Position numbers and translations under genes: made by a program. The notes under the pieces are model-generated. The model made no database searches. It saw only the letters and a list, made by a program, of their open reading frames with translations, and had not been told where the DNA came from. From contig CAUYUJ010015276.1 in assembly GCA_963575745.1 (NCBI GenBank), forward strand, positions 239,285-303,284: 64,000 nucleotides of DNA, written 5' to 3'. Positions 40,166 to 51,444 of the stretch are shown piece by piece. The DNA comes from Prorocentrum cordatum (lineage: Eukaryota > Sar > Dinophyceae > Prorocentrales > Prorocentraceae). The first letter of the stretch is position 1; every line of letters begins with the position of its first letter.

Positions 40166-40465
40166 TGGGGAATAACTTCATGTTGGATGATGGGCAAAAC
40201 AATGTTGCTGTGATGCGATTGATGAAGAGTGATGAGGGGGAGTATTGCGTGGAAGCAATGAAAATGATCGAGTGAGTGCGATGACGAGTGATTGATGTTT
40301 GATTGTGAGTGGGTGTGTGTGTGCGCGCGTGGGACTGATGATGATGGTGTGAGTGATTGGGTGAATCAGTGAGTGTGCGACGGGAGGAGAGGGGGTGAGG
40401 TGTGAGGTTCCTGCGCGGGGGTGCGCAGAGAAAACAAGAACTCCAGTTCGGATGTGGGGAAATAT

Positions 40466-40564
40466 TGAATGACAAATAGTATGGGGACGATTGGTTTACG
40501 ATTTGTTTGGCCATTTTTATTTGTTCGCCCCAGATCCGCCTGTAGGGGGACATGCCCGACCTAA
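40466..40564 (+). mobile_element. Truncated MITE family F (right part)
   Basis: ATAGTATGGGGACGATT, TTTATTTGTTCGCCC and the end CCTGTAGGGGGACATGCCCGACCTAAC match the right half of the complete copy at 45677-45841. The left end is missing. Confidence 0.65.
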
Positions 40565-41039
40565 CGCGAGGCCTGAAGCTGGCAGCGTGGCCTGCTTCCG
40601 CGGCCTCTCCCCCTGACCCTTCGAGCCCGGCGCCGGCGAAACGGACGCGCCGATTCTCTCCTCGAAGACAAGTGCATCTCACCTCCTCCCTCCTCCTCCT
40701 CCTCCTCCTCCTCCTCATGCTTCTGGGCCTTCCGCCCTGACTTCCAGGCCTTTTTTCACGTGTGATCGATGTGGGGTTCCTGGAACTGCGTAAGCTTCCC
40801 GTGAGTTTCGATGAGTTCTTCCGCACCTTCCGCGGAGGTTTGGAGGTATGAAAGATGAAGCCGGAGGGAACGGGAAGCGCATGGCCACTAACCCCGCTCA
40901 ATCTGACTTGATCCTATGTTTTTTCTGGCCTGATCCGGCTAAATGGAAATTGAGTCGGCTTTCTGGTGATCTCAATCATTATCACGAAGACTTCCCTCAA
41001 GTTGCGTCTTAATGCGTAGTCGCGGGCTATCGGTGGTCG

Positions 41040-41183
41040 GCGTAGATGTGCTGGATCGGCCCTGACACCTGGTGGCGCCCCTGGTGCCGTCCCTGGCTCG
41101 ACCCGCGCGCGAGGGGAGGGGGGTCCCGCGCCGACCCAGGAGCTCCGCGCAAGGAACTCCGCGGGACATCCGGAAGTTCATGT
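41040..41183. mobile_element. Palindromic repeat family B, diverged member
   Basis: The core CCTGGTGGCGCCCCTGGTGCCG and the right arm GACCCAGGAGCTCCGCGCAAGG match the layout of 14591-14712. The ends are not sharp. Confidence 0.5.
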
Positions 41184-41216
41184 TTGTGCCATTCTTGTCC
41201 GTCAGTGCTTACCCGA

Positions 41217-41382
41217 GACAAGAAGGACCGCTACCACCAATTAGGGGGGGGCTGTCCCACCCTCTCGAGCTGGTGGCACTTCGTTCCGGGCATGCCTCCA
41301 TCGAGTGCCCGGAAGGAGGTGCCACCAGCTCGAGGGGAGGGAGCGACCACCCCCCTGGCTGGTGGTAGTGGTCCTTCTTGTC
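41217..41382. mobile_element. Long hairpin repeat (family H)
   Basis: GACAAGAAGGACCGCTACCACCA at the left pairs with TGGTGGTAGTGGTCCTTCTTGTC at the right. A second inner pairing joins CTCGAGCTGGTGGCAC with GTGCCACCAGCTCGAG-type sequence. Only one copy is in the window. Confidence 0.7.
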
Positions 41383-42844
41383 TTTCCTGAAGTGTCCACA
41401 CTGCTCCCATGGCGGCGGTGGCCGCCACCTGGCGAGGCGGCTTCTGCTGCCGGAGCCGAGGGCCCCTGGGCGCCGCCTGGGCCACGAGAACCTTCGGACG
41501 CTGGAGGCCATCGTGCAGTGCGCGCGGGAAGCAGATCAAGAAGCAGCCTTCTAAGAAGCAGCCTTTCCCTCTCCCCGTACCCCTCTTTGCGCGCCGCCAG
41601 CGGGGGCCCTCCGACTCAGCGGCAGTTCGTCACGCTCAAGTTCTTCGGCTTGCCAGGTCTCCTGTCCTTCCACTCAGCAAGCGCGGAGGGCTGACCATTC
41701 ACGGATAAGGAAGGAGAAACAAGGAGCGCGTGTTATTAAGCATGGTAGCATCGAGTATGCACGCTAGTTGGCGAGCGCAAGACGCAAACGCGTTTCACCA
41801 GAGCAAGCGCAGACAACACATCAAGTTAGCATGGTAAATAACATGCAGGACATGTGCAAGGCAACGAAGCCGTGTCAAGCACGTGCAAACAAGATTGCAA
41901 TCAAGCTCTACTGGAAGAACCACGCAAGTCAGCGTACTTCACCACTCACTGATCTAATGGCCTTCGGCCCATCCCGCCACCCTGGGGACTACAATCGGTA
42001 TTCATGACACCGTGGCGTTACTTCGGTTTGTACATGCCCACCACGACTTGTGTGAATCATTCATTCAGTGTCGGCGAAAACGTGACACATCCCTTCGTGT
42101 GTTAAGACCGCAAGGCGCCCATCACGAGACAAATATTGTGCCCAAGCCAGGCCAAAGCAGGGCCCAACCAGAAACATCGTAAGGACACCTCAAGGGAAAC
42201 CAATCCCAAACCAGGCAACGCTGGGGCCAAACCAGGAAAGTTTTGAGGACGTCTCAGGACAAAACCGGGCCCAAACCATACGAAACTAGACCGGGGCCAA
42301 ACCTTGTAATGTTTTAGGTCATATGAAGCGACATGGGGACCAAACCAGGGCGAAACCAGACAAATGTTTGTGACCTGTCAGGCGAAACTGGGTGGCATCT
42401 TCTTTCAGCACCGTCCGTCTGCAAGGAGCTGACGGCAGCGCACGCGGTGGCGTAGGTAATTGTGGCCGATTGCGTGAGTGAGTTGCGAGATGAGGATGCC
42501 CAGCACCGATACCGCATGCCCGAGCCGGCCAGGCTCTTCAGGGACATCCTCCCTGGCCCTCGTGGTGGCGCTCTTGCTGACAGCGGCTTGGTTTGAGTGG
42601 GTGGCCTCACCTCCAGCGTGATTTCCACCTGCACGCCCATTACTTCACAGAGTGGGGTGACCTCAGCTCGCGATGCTTTTTTGCCTCCCTGGCGAAGTTC
42701 GCGCCGGCTTTGCAGTGAGTGAGACCTCGACCCTCGAACCCCATGCATGCATCTTTCTGGTGGCGCTTGTGCTGACAGCATGGTGGGTGGGAGCATGGGT
42801 GCTGGTATTTCCAGCGGGCCATGTCTAGTCGAGGCTGAGTTTCA
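41383..42844. other. Unassigned; includes a degenerate ACCAGGCCAAA repeat
   Basis: No gene is supported. From about 42110 to 42380 short degenerate units around CCAAACCAGGGC recur. The short frame 41768-42007 is Lys/Asn-rich and unlike its GC-rich surroundings, but has no recognisable domain. Confidence 0.4.
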
Positions 42845-43071
42845 AGCAGTGGCGAAGCGTCCTGGCTTGCCCATAGGTCCATGACATAATGTTCTAAGAA
42901 CCTTTTGTGGTCTGCAAGAGAGGTTCTTGGAACGTTTCTGGCTGGGACTATCTTGTTTCAGCACATCGGAATTCTGTTCTAAGGACATTGTTCTTATTCT
43001 TAGAACGCTTTTTTGGTTCTAAGAACATCTCATGGTAGGCCTATAGGCATGCGGGGACGGTCGGCCATGCT
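42845..43071 (+). mobile_element. MITE family C, copy 3
   Basis: 227 bp with the same ends (AGCAGTGGCGAAGCGTCC ... GGACGGTCGGCCATGCT) and the internal TTCTAAGAAC palindromes. More diverged than copies 1 and 4. Confidence 0.75.
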
Positions 43072-43243
43072 CAAATCATGGCGGAGTCGGCCTTGTTTAT
43101 CCCATCTGCTCACCCGGCACACGGCAGTGGTGTCCAGGCTGTTGGTGGGTTGTGTGGGGGCTCGGTTGGGCTTCTTTCCATCGGGCTGTCCAAGTGCTTC
43201 ACACTGAAGGCAGCCCCCAGGACATCGATCCACGGTACGAGCA

Positions 43244-43729
43244 TTGATCCAGCGGGACTTTGCCAAGGATGACTGGACAGGGGGCGGGCGGCCAGGGAAA
43301 GCCTGCCGCGGCCCCCGCAGGTGCTGCAATGATGCCCTGTGCTTCGGCGGCGCCCTGGATCCAGGATTTCAGCGACGGCTTCGGTTTCGCGGTCACGGGC
43401 CGATGGCTTGTCCTATGTCGCGCTCAACTCCATCGCCGGGTCCGTTCTACATTTACCTCGTCACGTCGCAGACGCAGGTTGCGCTGGCGCAGGTTGTGCT
43501 GGAGCAAGAGCGCCATGTGACTCAGCAGATGCTCGGCGACTGCCAAGGCCAAGCGCTTGTCACGGGCTGGCGTGGCCTTTGGAGTTGCGCGGTGGACAAC
43601 GATGGCGGTGGCTCAGGCGCGTCAAGTAGGTACGCGATACTTGCGCAGTCCAATGTCATCATCACCGCCCCACCAGGGGCAGATGTGCACGACCAAGTCC
43701 CGCGCAGGCTTGTCGCGGCGCATGTGTGA
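43244..43729 (+). CDS. Weak candidate coding segment, unknown
   Basis: An open + frame of 161 codons ends at TGA 43727. The C-terminal half (FYIYLVTSQTQVALAQVVLEQERHV... to ITAPPGADVHDQVPRRLVAAHV) has mixed, protein-like composition. An overlapping frame from 43260 (MPRMTGQGAGGQGKPAAAPAG, APWIQDFSDGFGFAVTGRW) also looks protein-like, so a frame change or intron near 43400 is possible. No domain was recognised. Confidence 0.25.
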   Translation: MIQRDFAKDDWTGGGRPGKACRGPRRCCNDALCFGGALDPGFQRRLRFRGHGPMACPMSRSTPSPGPFYIYLVTSQTQVALAQVVLEQERHVTQQMLGDCQGQALVTGWRGLWSCAVDNDGGGSGASSRYAILAQSNVIITAPPGADVHDQVPRRLVAAHV

Positions 43730-45676
43730 TCAGTCTTGCTTTGGGGAATTGCGTTTTTTCTTTATCCCACGTGCAATGAAGGGCTGGCCCAGACCAAGTA
43801 AGCGATTCGATGGAAGCTATGCGTGTGTGTGTGTGTGCCCCGGCGAAGGGTTGCCTGGTAGGCTGTGCTCGCCCGTCCGTGTCTCACTGGCAGGCCGTCG
43901 TGGATGAGGCTGCGAGCAGAGTTCACGACTTGGCCCCCACGCGGCGTTACGAGACGCGGTCCTCGACGGGGTGGTGCGTGAGCTTGCTGCCCGACGGGGC
44001 CACGTCGGGCCTGCGGCGACGTCCCTTGTGGGCCGTGTGGGGGGCATCGGGAGGTCCCGGCGGCGCGCAGGCCCGGCCCGGCCTGCCCCCCCGCCCCCGG
44101 GCGTGGGACGCACACGGGCCCGCACAGGGGCTCGCGCGCTGAGGCTCGGTCGGCCGCCCTGGGATGGGCCAAGCATGATTCGGGCTGGGCCAGCCTCCTC
44201 CTCCTCCTCCTCCTCCTCCTCCTCCCGCCCCTCCTTCGATGTGACCTATGGTCGGGTATGGCCAGGACCCCGGGTAAGGGGACCCGGTTAGTGGTAGGGC
44301 CCCGGAGCTTTTGAGTTGGCCAGAATCACTAAACCAGGTTTGCCATATCTGGTGTTCTTCGGGTGACGGCAGTTCCGTTTAGTGGAAATGGGACGGGGGG
44401 GCGCCCCCGGTACAGATCATTAAACCAGGTTCCATTAAACCCAGTTCTGCCAACGCCCGAATGATACGTGGCCAAAATGCGTCAGTTTTACCACCCAAGA
44501 GATCCAGCTTCTGCACTGCGGGGACGTGCTGTGCTCGCGCTCGACCGCACAGAACCACAGGATGCTTCAGTGCGTCTCTGATTCCGCGCAGCCCACGGAA
44601 CATATTGCGCACATGATTCTTGCTGTAAGCACCCCTTTTTTTACGGGACCACCGCAGCGTTGTTCTGGTGGTTGGATCAGCTAGCTACCGATCCTTTTCA
44701 CTGTACGGTACTCGGTGAGCCTTCTTTCTATACGACAGCGGGTAAGTCTCGTCCCCCCCTTCGAGTTTGCAGGTGCGTTCCGAGGGTGAGCGATCTGCTT
44801 GATGTATCTTGCTTATCCCGCTGCTGCCTTTGTTTAAGGCGGCGCCGAACCATTTGCCTGTACCGTAGTGGTGCACAACGTGCGGTGGTGGGTCGCACAT
44901 AGGCAACTAACTGCACGATCCTACTGCCACCACCTTGTCCGTCGTACCTTTTTTTGCACCCCATGTTTCCAGCATGAGTTGGCGAACCACTTTTGTCGAC
45001 TGTTGGCCCGTCTTGATGCCTCCGTGCGCCCCAAATATTCATGCGACACGCCGCGGGGAACCGTGACAAAGCCACTATGTTTTTAGCAAGTTGGGCCCTG
45101 GGCCGCTCAGTGACCCCTCAGGAGTGAGGATCGAGGTTCTGAGGACTTGGCTCGGGACCTGAGGACTCGCCCATTCCGTGACCAGCAGCACGGTGGCGGT
45201 TATGCAAGCAACAGGGCATCATAGGCCAAGCGCGCGAGCATGCATTAGGCGTCGTAACGCAGCTAATGTTTGGACGGGGTGTTGGCTGATGCGCTGCTGT
45301 ACTGTGCGTTCGAAGGTCTTGATGGCGTCCCAAACAACATGTTGGTGGACCCGAGGATGCGCTCGCAGGTCTATTACAACAGGTGTCTTGTGTGGATGTC
45401 ATCCGTGGGCGGGCACATTCCAGCACATCGGCCCATCTGGTTCGTTCGAGGTCGATGGCTTCGAGGTCCAAAATTTCTATGGCACGGCATGTGCGCGGAC
45501 ATGTGAGCCGGTGGACATGCACATACATAACCGCGTGTGAATTGCCACGCCAGGGATTCACAAAAACATGGTCACGCTCATCCGCTTCCTGGTGAAAGAG
45601 GAAGCGATTTGTAGACTTTTCGTGGTTCCCCATCAGCACACCCAGAGCTTATGCTCCAGAACTGCCTGCCACCACG
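43730..45676. other. No supported gene
   Basis: Includes a (CTC)n run at 44196-44226 and a palindromic stretch near 44330-44450 (ACTAAACCAGGTT... ATTAAACCAGGTTCC) that may be another short inverted-repeat element. Short frames around 44660-44900 and 45180-45540 have no recognisable domains. Confidence 0.4.
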
Positions 45677-45841
45677 GTTAAGTCGGGCATGCCCCTCTAC
45701 AGGAGGAATGTTCAAGCATAGTCAACAAAAATAATATGGGGACAATTTGTTGATTATTTTTGACCATGTTTGAGTATTCTGCGTGCACTTGTTTTATGAT
45801 TCGCCCAAAATCTGCCTGTGGGGGGACATGCCCGACCTAAC
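45677..45841. mobile_element. MITE family F, complete copy
   Basis: Ends GTTAAGTCGGGCATGCCCC and GGGGACATGCCCGACCTAAC are inverted repeats of 27 bp with four mismatches. The AT-rich interior has its own palindrome (TCAACAAAAATAAT / ATTATTTTTGAC). Confidence 0.8.
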
Positions 45842-46779
45842 ACCAAAGACATGTAGGAGCAAGTATTGGGCACACCGAAGCCCGGGGCCAGCCTGAGGAG
45901 ACCCAGTAGTCAACCACATTGCTTTCGAGGATCTTCCGATGCGGCAGCATCTTGGCAACCAGTTTGGATAGGTGCTTTTGGCATTCTGGGTCAATCTGGG
46001 AGGTTTGGGGCGTCCTTTGGGGGTCCTCTTCAGAGCCTTAGGGCCCCTCCTGGGGCCGTCTTTGGAGTGGCATCGGTGACTTCAGGGAAGGGTTCCAGAT
46101 GTCATCCCCCGTCCGGCGGAAGCATCCCTTCTGGGAGCCATATTTGTACGCTCTTGCCCCGCATTGGCATACACCGCATCCCCCACTCTGACGGCCTCTG
46201 CCAGGGCCAATGCCAACACCCCTGAACCACCTTTGCCCAAAGACAATACGTACTACAGTTTGCGACAAGTTCTGAATGATGTCCGGAGGGGCCGTGATCA
46301 CTTTGAATTCTTTATGCGAGGGGCCAACATGTTGCCTCGTGTGAGCAGGCCCAGCGTTCTTGTCAAGCAAATTCAAAGTGCACGTTGCGGCAACATATTT
46401 GACAATGAGCGGGCGCTCCGCGATAGTTTTGCATGATTATCTGGCAGGGGGTGCCCTGGCACGCGCGTTGCACCTCGCGGGCGCCGCGTACCCTGCTGGC
46501 GGCTACATTGGTTTGTGGCAGTTGTCGTTAGTTTCCCCTGCGTATGCGGAGACTCGCTTGCCGCATAACTGATTTGGATGGCGGATCGAAGTGAACGGGA
46601 CGGCAGTTCTTCGGAGGGGGTAGCTTGACCATCTTTTGCCATTTTGCTTCTACCGCGAGCAGTCTCCGCCTTGATCTTGTCAATAGGTCGGATGTTTTCC
46701 AGGAGCCGCGCCTACCGTGCCAGGGCCACCTGCCCCCCGCCCCCTCCCCGCGGACTCTGGACCGCGGCACCACTCGCAG
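45842..46779. other. No firm gene; possible exon upstream of 46780
   Basis: Nothing recognisable. The frame ending ...TLDRGTTR before 46780 could be coding, joined across the element at 46780-46972, but codon bias is not decisive. Confidence 0.3.
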
Positions 46780-46972
46780 GCCTTAGAGGTTGACACCAAC
46801 ACCAATATCGGCCCGTGTGCCTCCACCGAGGGAAGAAGATCCCGATCTCGGTGATGGTGGTAATATTCTGGCTTCCAAGCTGACCGAAATATTACCACCA
46901 GCACCGAAATCTAGGATCATCCTCCCCCTGTGGAGGCACCCCCCCTGTGTTGGTGTTCGTGTTCATTTCCAG
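46780..46972 (+). mobile_element. Candidate GC-AG introner (family I)
   Basis: AGGCCT occurs at 46778-46783 and 46971-46976. Between them lies an inverted-repeat element (GACACCAACACCAATAT.. / ..GTGTTGGTGTTCGTG; GGTGATGGTGGTAATATT / AATATTACCACCAGCACC). Cutting CAG|GCCTTA...TTCCAG|GCCT would give a 193-nt GC-AG intron with an open joined frame. The downstream sequence (RIREETLAAAPSSLGDPAG in one frame) is exon-like. Confidence 0.45.
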
Positions 46973-47173
46973 GCCTCTAAACCACGGCGACCCTCCGCCC
47001 GCGCATCCGCGAGGAGACGCTGGCGGCCGCGCCCAGCAGCCTGGGGGACCCCGCGGGCACGCGGGCGCCCCAGCTGCGCCCCGTGGGGGTGACCGGCCCT
47101 GGCATCCTGCGATGCGATCTTGCTGCAATCCGGGCGCCTGTGGGGCCCGTCGTCGAGCCCCGGGGGCGTCAAA

Positions 47174-47345
47174 CTCACCACCCACCAAACCACCCCAAAA
47201 CCCAACCCGAAGGCTCAGATGTACCCTTGATTTCTAGTGGGAGGGGGGGTCGGGAAACGCAGGAAAAGCACGTGTGGAACCCTTACCCCCCCCCAGCCCG
47301 AAATTCGGGTCTTCGGGTTGGGTTGGGGTGGTCTGGTAGGTAGTC
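47174..47345. mobile_element. Inverted-repeat element (family J)
   Basis: CTCACCACCCACCAAACCACC at the left and GGTGGTCTGGTAGGTAG at the right, together with AAAACCCAACCCGAAG / CTTCGGGTTGGGTT, form arms of about 35 bp. It directly follows the exon-like stretch at 46985-47150. Confidence 0.6.
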
Positions 47346-47549
47346 ATCAAACAGTTCCCCCGGGGGAGGGACCGGGACCTCTGCGGCCACGGATTGGAGA
47401 CGTCGTGTCCTCGGATGGCTTCGGGGGGATGGGCTCACGGGGAGCACCGGCATCACGAGGACGGCAGCTGCGGCAGCGGCGGCGGGGACGACGACGACGA
47501 CCGGCGCTTGAGAGGGGGTGGAGGGAACCCCCCGTTTCGCGAAAAGGGG

Positions 47550-47711
47550 GGTGGATAGACCTCCTACCCTGACACGTCGATGAGGAAATTGGCCTTTTCG
47601 GTTCACGAGGGGGCGTCGCGGCCGTCATTTTTGCGGGTCCAGGTCCGTCGGTTTCGGTCCTAGGCCGTTTTCACTGGGGGGAGGTTTACTAAAGGGAGGT
47701 TTGTCCACCGC
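47550..47711. mobile_element. MITE family E, copy 3
   Basis: GGTGGATAGACCTCCTACCC at the left and GGTTTGTCCACCGCC at the right are inverted ends. The interior TGACACGTCGAT, GAGGGGGCGTCGCGGCCGTC and GGTCCTAGGCCGTTTTC blocks are shared with 50363-50528 and 60858-61020. Confidence 0.8.
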
Positions 47712-48219
47712 CGACGAAAGGGGGGGTGGGGAGGGGGGGTCCGTGTGAAGAGGCGTGGTGGTTCGCAAGGTGCATGGGATGTTGGAAGGGGTGGGCCTGG
47801 GGCGCGTTTTTCATGACGTGTCGATGAATATTTCGCACCCAACACGCTCTCTCAGAGGCCTGGATCTCGCGATCCCCAAATCTCGAATCTGAGCAAGAGC
47901 ACCAGGGAGTGGTGGACGGAGGAGGGAGATGGGGGCGAGGAGACCTCCTCAAGAGCCACGATCTTGGATGTTTGAGGATCGTGGGCGGGCAACATCTCCA
48001 TATCAGCGGCCTCGCGGTCGAGACCCATCGACCGCGACCCCGTGGGCTTCGCTCGTGAGCGCATCGAGGGGGATGACCCTTGACTTTTGAACCTCTCCAT
48101 CCTGCACCTTTGGCGACCGATGGGGAGGGTCCCATTGATCCTGGCGCATCGAAGGAAACGCTCAGACGTTCGAGTCCTAGATCCTCGTTTGCATGCTGTG
48201 TTCTTCGAAGCCCAATGCG

Positions 48220-48777
48220 GAAACACGACGACAAGCAGCTGTGATGGCGACCAAGGCATGACGTGTATCTGCGACCCGGCCCGCCTGATCTCTGTGGGCC
48301 CGGGGTGCAGGGCGGGCTGCGTGACGCGCGCATGCTGCTGCTGCGCCGCGAGCGGCGGGTCCACCCGAGTGCACACGACCTCCACGACAGGAGCAGCCAC
48401 GATCACGACCACCGCTCGGACCGCTTCGCACGACGACCGCCAAAAGGACGTCGGCAGCGATGGCCACCAGCACGACAGCAGCACCGACCGCCATGGAAAC
48501 GGCAACGCCAACACGGACTGCTACTACAACGGCGACGCCGTCGACCACCAACACCGCGACGCCGATTACCAACACGTCGACGACTGCAACACGGAACGCT
48601 ACACCGAGTAATGACCAACGAAGACCACGGCCAACACGTTCAGAGTACTGGAAAGGCGACGAAGGCCAACACGGCCATCGACCCCCATGTGCGTGCACCG
48701 ACGGCTGCGTTGGCGCCGAGTCCTACCCCTGCCCCCTGCGGCTGCGCCCCCCGGGCAGTGCTGTTGTGTAAGTTGTA
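48220..48777 (+). pseudogene. Cys-rich/Thr-rich protein fragment with a frameshift
   Basis: The frame in phase with 48087 reads CGNTTTSSCDGDQGMTCICDP, CRAGCVTRACCCC and then HTTSTTGAATITTTARTA. Near 48425 the Thr-rich reading continues in another frame (TTAAPTAMETATPTRTATTT, TNTATPITNTSTTATRNATP) and ends with another Cys-rich piece (CACTDGCVGAESYPCP). The layout (Cys module, Thr/Ala stalk, Cys module) suggests a secreted mucin-like or cell-surface protein. A one-base slip or a sequencing error separates the halves. Confidence 0.35.
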
Positions 48778-48824
48778 GCGTTTGCTCTCTACTTCTGGGA
48801 GGGAAGCAGAGTAGTCATCAATGG

Positions 48825-48925
48825 CGCGTCGCCGCCGTTCTTGGATCGTCAGCGGGTTACTCCTTCCACCCGATGCCGCTTCAAGTCAGGGGCCTCGTTA
48901 GGGGGGGATGGGCTCGAAGGGGATG
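48825..48925 (+). repeat. Dispersed repeat shared with 62695-62800
   Basis: GCGCGTCGCCGCCGTT, then CAGCGxGxTACTC, then CTTCAAGTCAGGGGC..G.TAGG in one copy and CTTCAACTCAGGGGCAACGCTAGGATGGG in the other occur in the same order. Confidence 0.55.
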
Positions 48926-49567
48926 GACACATCGACGACCCCTATCTTTCATCGATCGCCGACAAGGGCCCGATGGCTCACCCCCACAGGAACGTGCGGA
49001 GTCGATCTCGGGGCCTACTGTCGATCTATCGGCGATCGACCGCCGCTTCCAGGCCGACATCATGACGTCTCCCCCCCTGAGTTGGTCCCCCCCTACGTTC
49101 CCGCCCGTGCTGCGTCGGCAGCAGCGCGCTGATGGGCTCCCCGCGGCGTCGTGCCGTTGATGCCGTTTGTTCTCCCCCGCTGATCGGGGCAGCGCACCCG
49201 CTTGGATCAACGGGCGCCAGGGGGGGGGCTTGCGGTGGCAGCGCTGCGGCTGGGCGAGGGTCGAGAAAGCGCAGACGTGGATCAAGGCGTGTGGACTAGC
49301 GACGGGTCCCGCTGCCGTACAGAGTCGGCAGGTCTTGTCGTCAAGAGGCGGCACAGGCGCCATGTCTTCTCGGGTGCCTTCCCCGATCCCACGCGCCAGA
49401 TCCGCGGATCCCACTGTGTCCCCGTGCTGCGCGTGCCAGCGGCCAGCGAAGGGCTCGCAGCGAGTCCGGGACGGCTGCCCTGCGGCCACTGCTTGTGCCG
49501 TCGGCGGCGCGCCCATGGGGAAGGCCGCAGAGGGCGAGCCCGTCAGAAGGCCGCAGAGGGCTCAGAG

Positions 49568-49990
49568 CTCGGCATCGCTCGGACGTGTGCATGTTTTCCT
49601 TCGGCGAGGACCATCGAGGAGCATCCTTGATCATTTGGCGAAAAAACACGCACGAAACCGAAAAAATCACAGAGAATGGACGTCAGAACGATGGCGAGCA
49701 GAGGGCTTCTGAGAACCACCGCCGCCCTCCGAGAAGGCCTGCCCTCTCCTGCTTCCTCCCTCGCGCGCCGCCGATCTGTGGCCTGCTGAGGCCTTCCTCT
49801 GCCCGCCGCCCTCCTGGCTTCGCCGCGTGCATGCGCTGGCTTCTCGACGTTTTGCTGCCTAGACCTGGCATCGCTCGGACGTGTGTGTTTTTTCTCTGCG
49901 AGGACCATCGAGGAGCATCCTCGATCATTTGGCGAAAAAAGCACGCACGAAACCGACAAAAAATACAGGGAATGGACGTCCGAGCGATGG
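49568..49990 (+). repeat. Direct repeat of about 125 bp (49568-49694 and 49868-49990)
   Basis: Both copies contain GGCATCGCTCGGACGTGTG, GAGGACCATCGAGGAGCATCC, GATCATTTGGCGAAAAAA, GCACGCACGAAACCGA and GAATGGACGTC in the same order. The 170 bp between have no recognisable content. No protein domain is visible. Confidence 0.75.
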
Positions 49991-50362
49991 CCAGTCGATC
50001 GTGCTCACATGGCGCTTTGCCGCATCTGGCAAACAACAAGTGCGGCGGCGCTGCATGAACGTTTGCGTCATACCTCGATCGCGTCGGCCTTCTCGCTCAT
50101 TCATCGGCTTGCCAAGGCAGGCTTCGGGCGGCCCTTCCTCAATATTCCGTCGTAGATGATCGTTTTTGGAAGTTTTCCCAGGGCATGCCTTACTTCTCTG
50201 TTCGACCCTAGCTCGACTCAGGTTCGACTCTAGTTCGACTGAAGCGGACGTTCTTTCGACACAGCGTCGGCGCAAATGCGGGGCGAGTGGTTCCGGCAAG
50301 GTCTCCAGAACGCGCACTTATTTCATCCCTCTCCCTGTCGCTGTTCACCTCTCCATTACTCG

Positions 50363-50528
50363 GGGTTGGATAGACCTCCTACCCTGACACGTCGATAAGT
50401 GAATTGGCCGTTTTCGGTTCGCGAGAGGGCGTCACGGCCGTTATTTTTGCGGGTCCAGGTCCGTCGGTTTTGGTCCTAGGCCGTTTTCTTTAAAGGGAGG
50501 TTTACTAAAGGGAGGTTTGTCCACCGCC
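50363..50528. mobile_element. MITE family E, copy 4
   Basis: Near-identical in layout to 47550-47711, with ends GGTTGGATAGACCTCC and GGTTTGTCCACCGCC. Confidence 0.82.
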
Positions 50529-50700
50529 GAATGACCCATCGTGATCATCCTGATGGCCGCCGCACACGCTGGGCTGCCTGTACTGGCTCATTCCAGTCGC
50601 TGGCGCCCGCGCCAGGCGGAACGCGCCCGTCGGTTTCCCAGTCCCCCAGGAGCCGGAGGTGCCGCGTAGTCGACTCTGGGATATCAGTGCCCACCCTTAT

Positions 50701-50872
50701 GTCGGGCGTGTCCCCCTACAGGGGAATTTTCGATGAAAAGAAAATCCCAAAATTATCAAAAATAGTATTAAAAAAAACATGGTCTGGGGATTATTTTTGT
50801 TGACCATTTCGGTGTATTTTTCAGTATTTTTCATTTTTCGCACAAAATCCCCTGTAGGGGGACACGCCCGAT
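50701..50872. mobile_element. MITE family F, second complete copy
   Basis: The ends (GTCGGGCGTGTCCCCCTACA at the left and TGTAGGGGGACACGCCCGA at the right) are almost perfect inverted repeats of about 28 bp, extended by GGGGAATTTT/AAAATCCCC. The interior is AT-rich. Confidence 0.85.
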
Positions 50873-51444
50873 TGAAGCCTACCCCGAACGGCACGGTCGT
50901 CCAATGTGTTCTTGGAACATGCCCCTTGGCGCAAGTGGAACAGACGCCGGATGATGACAACGGTAGACCGTACAGATCCGTCCCGCTCCTCCTCAGCGTC
51001 CCTCCCATGAGAGAAGAGCACAGTCAGCGGGAGCAGGGGGGAAAGGAGGAGGATCGGGCGACGAAATCTATACATGTCCATTGCTCCCTGGCCAGGCCCT
51101 TCCTGGGCAAAGGAGTTGTGTACACGCCGGGCGTTGCGCGCGCATCGCTGCCCGATTCAGGATGTGCCAGGCCAGAGAGCAGTGGATACTTACATAGAGA
51201 TTTCGTCGCCCTAGGGAGCAGGGGCAAGGAGGAGGCAGCAGGGGGTTCTCCTCGATACCCAGGGGCGCCAGGACCGGGGCCTCCATGCCTCGAGGGGCGG
51301 GGAGGGCGTGGCGAGGGGCCTGGCGCGATCTCCGGCATGGGCAGGCGGGGCTCAGTGGAGACGGGGGTCCGCCAGAGCGCCAGGTCTTGCAGGATGTACT
51401 GCAGAGCCAGGGTCGCTCTGACCCAGGCTTGGGTGCATCACCCC
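50873..51444. other. No supported gene
   Basis: Open frames on both strands lack domains. The composition moves from mixed to GC-rich. Confidence 0.4.
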
